From Pseudomonadota bacterium (GTDB lineage: Bacteria; Pseudomonadota; Gammaproteobacteria; Burkholderiales; Burkholderiaceae_C): a stretch of 9,273 nucleotides of DNA. The first letter of the stretch is position 1. Each line of letters opens with the position of its first letter. The stretch spans positions 1 to 9,273 of the forward strand of contig JAJZHS010000078.1 in assembly GCA_021798395.1 (NCBI GenBank). The letters are read 5' to 3'. Shown piece by piece: positions 5,517 to 9,273 of this stretch. The translations under genes were made by a program, and so were the position numbers. The notes under the pieces are model-generated. The model made no database searches and was not told the DNA's origin. It worked only from the letters and a program-made list of their open reading frames with translations.

Positions 5517-7763
5517 ATGCACCCCCCGCCTACGCCCTCCTCCGGTGGCGCGCCGCGCAAGCGCCCCGTGGTGCGGCGCAAGCCCGAGGCGGCTGCGCCC
5601 GTGCCGGTCGATGCGGCCGCGCAGCATGACCGCCCGGTCAGCCTGGGCGGTCTGCTCGAGCAGATTTCCGGCTATCTGTCGGAAGCCGACTTGCAGCAGA
5701 TCCGGGGCGCATACCGTTTCGCCGACGCCGCGCATCTCGGCCAATACCGCGCCAGCGGCGAGCCCTACATCTCGCACCCGGTGGCGGTGGCCGAGATCTG
5801 CGCCGACTGGAAGCTCGACAGCCAGGCGCTGATGGCCGCGCTGCTGCACGATACGGCCGAGGACCAGGGAATCACCCAGGGCGAACTCGTCGAACACTTC
5901 GGTGCGACGGTCGCGACCCTGGTCGACGGTTTGACCAAGCTGGACAAGATCCATTTCTCCAGCCGCGAGGAAAACCAGGCGGAAAGTTTCCGCAAAATGC
6001 TGCTGGCGATGGCTCGCGACATTCGCGTGATCCTGGTCAAGCTCGCGGACCGTCTGCACAACATGCGCACCCTCGACGCGATGACCGTGGACAAGCGCCG
6101 GCGCATCGCGACCGAGACCATGGAAATCTACGCGCCGATCGCGTACCGGCTCGGCCTCAATCAGGTCTACCGCGAACTGCAGGACCTGGGGTTCCGCCAC
6201 AGCCACCCGATGCGCTACGCCGTGCTCGGCCAGGCGCTGCGCGTGGCGCGCGGCAACCGCCGCGATCTGGTCGACCGCATCCTGGCGGCGACGACCAAGT
6301 CGTTTTCCGACGCGGGGATTAAGGTCCAGCTTTACGGCCGCGAGAAGACTCTGTACTCCATCTACCGCAAGATGCAGCGCAAGCATCGTTCGTTCGCGCA
6401 CGTGCAGGACATCTTCGGCTTCCGCGTCATCGTCCCCGACGTGCTCGACTGCTACCGCGCGCTCGGCGTGCTGCACGCCCAGTACAAACCGATGCCGGGC
6501 AAGTTCGAGGACTTCATCGCGATCCCCAAACTCAACGGCTACCAATCGCTGCACACCACGCTGATCGGGCCGACCGGAGCTCCGGTGGAGTTCCAGATCC
6601 GCACCGAAACGATGCACAGGGTGGCCGAGAGCGGGGTCGCCGCGCACTGGCTGTACAAGACCGGAACCGATGCGATGGCGCAGGCGACGACGTCGGCGTG
6701 GCTGCAGTCGCTGCTCGACATCCAGAACGAGAACCGTGACGCGGCCGAGTTCCTCGAGACGGTCAAGGTCGATCTGGCGCCCGACGCGGTGTACGTCTTC
6801 ACGCCCAAATCGCGCATCCTCGCGTTGCCGCGCGGCGCCACGCCGGTGGATTTCTCGTACGCGGTGCACACCGACCTGGGAAACCAGACCGTGGCGGCCA
6901 AGGTCAACGGCGAACTGGTTCCGCTGCGCACCGAACTGCACAGCGGCGACGTGGTCGAAATCGTCACCGCGCAGAACTCGCGGCCGAACCCGAACTGGCT
7001 CGGGTTCGTTCGCACCGGACGCGCCCGCTCGAAAATCCGCCACGCGCTCAAAGTGTCGCAGCAGGCCGAGTCGCAGGAACTCGGCCGCAGGTTGCTGGCG
7101 CGCGCGCTGACGCACCAGGGCCTGCGCCTGGAAGACCTCGACCCCGGCGACTGGGGCCGACTGCTGCACTGGAGCGGCAACCGCAGCCAGGATGAGCTGT
7201 TCGCCGACATCGGGCTGGGCAAACGCGTCGCCGACATCGTCGCCGCGCGCGTGCGCCTGCTCGACACCGCAACCGACGACGCCAGCGCGGTGGCTCCGCA
7301 ACGTGGCGCGCTGCAGCTCGACGGCAGCGAGGGAACCTCGGTGCATTACGCGAGTTGCTGTCGTCCGATCCCCGGCGACGCGGTGCTCGGCTACCTCGGC
7401 AAGGGCGAAGGCCTGACCGTGCACCTGCAGGATTGCCCGCAGGCGCGCCGCCTGTTCCAGAAACATCCGCAGAGCTGGATCGACCTGAACTGGTCGTCGT
7501 CGGTCTCGGGCCTCTACCAGGCCGCTCTGGTCGTGGTCGTCAACAACGGCAAGGGCGTGCTCGCCAAGCTCGCGGCGGCGGCCAGCGAGCACGACGCCGA
7601 CATTCTGCACGTGACGATGGACGACGACAGCAGCAGCCAGCCGACCATCGAACTGCGCTTCCTGCTTGCGGTGCGCGATCGCAAGCATCTGGCCGACATC
7701 CTGCGCGCCGTGCGCGTGCACAAGTTCGTCGTCCGCGCGTACCGGGCCAAGTCGCGCGCCTGA
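5517..7763 (+). CDS. spoT: Bifunctional (p)ppGpp synthetase/hydrolase SpoT (RelA/SpoT homologue)
   Basis: This 748-residue enzyme makes and degrades the alarmone (p)ppGpp. The HD hydrolase domain is complete: H87 in YISHPVAVAE, HDTAED at 111-116, and KLADRLHNMRTL at 175-186 with D178 and N182, as expected for an active hydrolase and unlike RelA. The synthetase domain has GREKTLYSIYRKM at 274-286, DIFGFRVIV at 298-306, KLNGYQSLHTT at 338-348 and VEFQIRT at 357-363. The TGS domain spans about 423-484, the zinc-finger/CC region has HYASCCRPIPGD at 610-621 with C640, and an ACT domain lies at the end. The RxKD/ExDD position reads KFED (329-332), which is unusual. About 40 Pro/Arg-rich, poorly conserved residues precede the domain. 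The ATG at 5517 has no clear Shine-Dalgarno, and the next in-frame ATG is codon 106, inside the HD domain, so a nearby GTG or TTG cannot be excluded. Linkage to gmk-rpoZ supports SpoT over RelA. Confidence 0.96.
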   Translation: MHPPPTPSSGGAPRKRPVVRRKPEAAAPVPVDAAAQHDRPVSLGGLLEQISGYLSEADLQQIRGAYRFADAAHLGQYRASGEPYISHPVAVAEICADWKLDSQALMAALLHDTAEDQGITQGELVEHFGATVATLVDGLTKLDKIHFSSREENQAESFRKMLLAMARDIRVILVKLADRLHNMRTLDAMTVDKRRRIATETMEIYAPIAYRLGLNQVYRELQDLGFRHSHPMRYAVLGQALRVARGNRRDLVDRILAATTKSFSDAGIKVQLYGREKTLYSIYRKMQRKHRSFAHVQDIFGFRVIVPDVLDCYRALGVLHAQYKPMPGKFEDFIAIPKLNGYQSLHTTLIGPTGAPVEFQIRTETMHRVAESGVAAHWLYKTGTDAMAQATTSAWLQSLLDIQNENRDAAEFLETVKVDLAPDAVYVFTPKSRILALPRGATPVDFSYAVHTDLGNQTVAAKVNGELVPLRTELHSGDVVEIVTAQNSRPNPNWLGFVRTGRARSKIRHALKVSQQAESQELGRRLLARALTHQGLRLEDLDPGDWGRLLHWSGNRSQDELFADIGLGKRVADIVAARVRLLDTATDDASAVAPQRGALQLDGSEGTSVHYASCCRPIPGDAVLGYLGKGEGLTVHLQDCPQARRLFQKHPQSWIDLNWSSSVSGLYQAALVVVVNNGKGVLAKLAAAASEHDADILHVTMDDDSSSQPTIELRFLLAVRDRKHLADILRAVRVHKFVVRAYRAKSRA

Positions 7764-7789
7764 GCGCTCCAGCCGCGCCCGCCGCTCAG
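7760..7789. repeat. Short inverted repeat spanning the convergent spoT and greB stop codons
   Basis: CTGAGCG (7760-7766) and CGCTCAG (7783-7789) form a 7-bp inverted repeat with a 16-base loop, covering both convergent TGA stops in the 22-nt spacer. There is no T-run on either side. It may act as a weak bidirectional transcription stop or as an mRNA end, or it may simply reflect two genes ending in a similar codon context. Confidence 0.35.
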
Positions 7790-8340
7790 CGCGGCGCCGG
7801 ATAGCGCACGTCGAGCACCTCGAGTTCGAGCACCCCGCCCGGGGCGGGCAACGTGACCACGTCGCCTGCATGGGCCTTGAGCAAGACGCGCGCCACCGGG
7901 GAGATCCAGCTGATCGCACCGTGCTGCGGATCGACCTCGTCGATGCCGACGATCGAGACCTCGCGCTCGGCGCCGCCGTGTTCGCGGTAACGCACGGTGG
8001 CGCCGAAGAAGACCTGATCGTTGCCGTGCTGGCGCGAGGCGTCGACGACCTCGGCGGCGTCGAGTCGCTTGCCGAGGAAGCGGATGCGGCGGTCGATTTC
8101 GCGCAGCCGCTTTTTGCCGTAGATGTAGTCGCCGTTTTCAGAGCGGTCGCCATTGGACGCGGCCCAGGCCACGGTCTCGACCACCTGCGGGCGTTCGCGC
8201 TCGACCAGCGCCTTCAACTCGGCGCGCAAGCGGGCGTAGCCCGCCGGGGTGATGTAGTTCTTCGTCCCCGCGGGCAGGGATGGCAACGCCGGCGCGTCGT
8301 CGTCGTCGGCGTCGGATTCACGGGTGAACGCTTTGCTCAT
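7786..8340 (-). CDS. greB: Transcription elongation factor GreB
   Basis: GreB enters the secondary channel of backtracked RNA polymerase and triggers cleavage of the nascent RNA 3' end so elongation can resume. The 184-residue product has the standard two-part layout. The N-terminal coiled coil begins at KNYITPAGYARLRAEL (27-42) and carries the tip motif GDRSENGDYIYGKK at 64-77 with the acidic tip residues D65 and E68. DYIYGKKRLREIDRRIRFL is the stretch that distinguishes GreB from GreA. The C-terminal FKBP-like domain runs from VFFGATVRYR to the end and contains ISWISPVARVLLKAHAGD. An acidic leader of about 25 residues (MSKAFTRESDADDDD) is typical of betaproteobacterial GreB and supports this start. 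No Shine-Dalgarno is visible, and an intrinsic terminator from the upstream gene ends within about 16 bases of the ATG. The gene converges on spoT. Confidence 0.95.
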   Translation of the reverse strand: MSKAFTRESDADDDDAPALPSLPAGTKNYITPAGYARLRAELKALVERERPQVVETVAWAASNGDRSENGDYIYGKKRLREIDRRIRFLGKRLDAAEVVDASRQHGNDQVFFGATVRYREHGGAEREVSIVGIDEVDPQHGAISWISPVARVLLKAHAGDVVTLPAPGGVLELEVLDVRYPAPR

Positions 8341-8345
8341 GGGCC

Positions 8346-8376
8346 AAAATGAAAAAGCCCCGGCGCGAGCCGGGGC
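8346..8376 (-). terminator. Intrinsic terminator downstream of the ABC substrate-binding protein gene
   Basis: On the minus strand an 8-bp perfect GC stem (GCCCCGGC at 8376-8369 pairing with GCCGGGGC at 8364-8357) closes a four-base loop and is followed by TTTTT (8356-8352), C, A and TTTT. This is a textbook rho-independent terminator for leftward transcription from the gene ending at 8421. Its U-tract runs almost to the greB start codon at 8340. Confidence 0.9.
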
Positions 8377-8387
8377 GTGCGCGTCAC

Positions 8388-8407
8388 GCGGGGCCCGAAG
8401 ACCCCGC
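8388..8407 (-). repeat. Small second hairpin between the transporter gene stop and its terminator
   Basis: GCGGGG (8388-8393) and CCCCGC (8402-8407) can form a 6-bp stem with an eight-base loop. It lies 14 bases past the stop codon of the substrate-binding protein gene. It may stabilise the mRNA 3' end ahead of the main terminator; no specific function can be shown. Confidence 0.4.
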
Positions 8408-8420
8408 CTGGACGGCGCGA

Positions 8421-9272
8421 TTACTTGACCGCTTCGACCGCCACGACCTTCTTCGTGCCGTGGTCGAACGTCGACAGGGTGATGACCGGATCGGCCAGGT
8501 TGCCGTCCTTCTCGAAGTGGATGTCCTTCTTCGTCACACCGTTGTAGTCGATGTTGCGGACGTACTTCAGGTACTTCGCCGGATCGGCCGACTTGGCCTT
8601 GGCCATCGCGTGCGCCAGGACCATCGTCGCGTCGTACGAGTACGGCGAGTAGATCTGGAACGCGCTGGCGCCGAACTTGGCGTCGTAACGCTTCTTCCAC
8701 GCCTTGCCGCCGGGCATCTGTGCGACCGGCGCGCCGCCCTCGGCGCACACCGTGATGTCGGCCGCGTCGCCGGCCAGCTTGGCCAGCTCGGGCGCGCAAA
8801 TGCCGTCACCTCCCATGAACTTGGCCTTGATCCCCAGTTGCTGGATCTGGCGCAGCATCGGGCCGGCCTGGCTGTACATGCCGCCGTAGAAAATCACGTC
8901 CGGGTGTTCCGACTTGATCTTGGTCAGAATCGCCGAGAAGTCGGTCGCCTTGTCGTTCGTGTATTCGCGGTCGACGACCTTCAGGCCGTCCTTCGTCGCC
9001 GTCTTCGCGAACACGTCGGCCACGCCCTGCCCATACGCGGTGCGGTCGTCGATGACCGCAACGGTCTTCGCGTGCATCGTCTGCTTGGCGTAGTTCGCCA
9101 GACCTGCGCCCAGCGCGTTGTCGTTGGCGATGATGCGGAAGAAGGTGTCGAAGCCTTGCTTGGCGATCTTCGGATCAGTCGACGACGGGGTGATGTTCGG
9201 AATGCCCGCGTTCTGGTAAATGCGCGTGGCCGGGAAGGTGCAGCCCGAGTTCAGGTGGCCGACGACGCCGTT
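8421..9272 (-). CDS. Branched-chain amino-acid-type ABC transporter periplasmic substrate-binding protein, C-terminal part
   Basis: The visible 283 codons (plus TAA stop) are the C-terminal part of a LivJ/LivK-like (Peripla_BP_6 family) binding protein; roughly the first 90 residues, including the expected signal peptide, lie beyond the right edge. Family landmarks are VGHLNSGCTFPATRIYQNAGIPNITPS at the left of the visible protein, FFRIIANDNALG, KTVAVIDDRTAYGQGVADVF, FSAILTKIKSEHPDVIFYGGMYSQAGPMLRQIQQLG, MGGDGICAPELAKLAGDAA, and YSYDATMVLAHAMAKAKS. Such proteins capture leucine, isoleucine, valine or related ligands in the periplasm and deliver them to a LivHMGF-type importer. Paralogues with other ligands are common in Burkholderiales, so the substrate is uncertain. 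A strong intrinsic terminator 45 bases past the stop ends this transcript before greB, so the partner transporter genes are probably not downstream. Confidence 0.94.
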   Translation of the reverse strand, partial: NGVVGHLNSGCTFPATRIYQNAGIPNITPSSTDPKIAKQGFDTFFRIIANDNALGAGLANYAKQTMHAKTVAVIDDRTAYGQGVADVFAKTATKDGLKVVDREYTNDKATDFSAILTKIKSEHPDVIFYGGMYSQAGPMLRQIQQLGIKAKFMGGDGICAPELAKLAGDAADITVCAEGGAPVAQMPGGKAWKKRYDAKFGASAFQIYSPYSYDATMVLAHAMAKAKSADPAKYLKYVRNIDYNGVTKKDIHFEKDGNLADPVITLSTFDHGTKKVVAVEAVK

Positions 9273-9273
9273 G

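Noticed and set aside
5343..8153. Very long open frame (936 codons) on the minus strand opposite spoT
   Set aside because: It lies wholly antisense to a clear SpoT with conserved domains. Its translation is low complexity with no recognisable motif, as expected for GC-rich antisense frames lacking stop codons.
8341..8799. Upstream extension of the greB frame into the transporter gene
   Set aside because: It crosses the intrinsic terminator and reads the substrate-binding protein gene out of frame. The typical GreB start MSKAFTRESD is at 8340.

Overview
The window looks like ordinary chromosomal core sequence from a GC-rich betaproteobacterium, most likely in or near the Burkholderiales. The evidence is the very high GC content, the gene order (Ser/Thr kinase, PP2C, rph, rdgB and hemW on one side; yicC, gmk, rpoZ, spoT and convergent greB on the other), and the protein signatures. 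The taxonomic call is an inference from gene order and protein similarity, not from a search. I see no rRNA, tRNA, CRISPR array, insertion sequence, integrase or phage gene. Ten protein genes fill nearly all of the window, and no gap without a gene exceeds about 80 bases.

Left half, minus strand (3604 down to 1): five tightly packed genes read leftwards. They are a soluble Hanks-type protein kinase, a PP2C-type phosphatase, RNase PH (rph), the non-canonical purine NTP pyrophosphatase (rdgB), and the N-terminal part of hemW, which runs off the left edge. The junctions are TGATG, a 7-nt gap with the Shine-Dalgarno inside the previous stop, ATGA and GTGA, so the block looks like one translationally coupled operon. 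It places a reversible phosphorylation pair directly upstream of RNA 3'-end trimming and nucleotide-pool cleaning genes.

Right half, plus strand (3674 to 7763): yicC (endoribonuclease family), gmk (GMP to GDP), rpoZ (RNA polymerase omega) and spoT (bifunctional (p)ppGpp synthetase/hydrolase) follow a 69-nt divergent intergenic region. Gmk makes the GDP that SpoT uses, (p)ppGpp is known to inhibit Gmk in some bacteria, and omega helps form one ppGpp-binding site on RNA polymerase, so the cluster links guanine nucleotides, the stringent response and transcription. A strong inverted repeat sits over the rpoZ stop, just before spoT.

Far right, minus strand: greB (transcript cleavage factor) converges on spoT with only 22 nt between their stop codons. 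Upstream of greB lies the C-terminal three quarters of a branched-chain amino-acid-type ABC transporter substrate-binding protein. Its intrinsic terminator ends almost at the greB start codon.

I did not find a clearly new biological system. The points most worth a second look are the kinase/phosphatase pair coupled to RNA-processing genes, the terminator-to-greB junction, the rpoZ-spoT stem-loop, and an unusual K-x-E-D motif in the SpoT synthetase domain.
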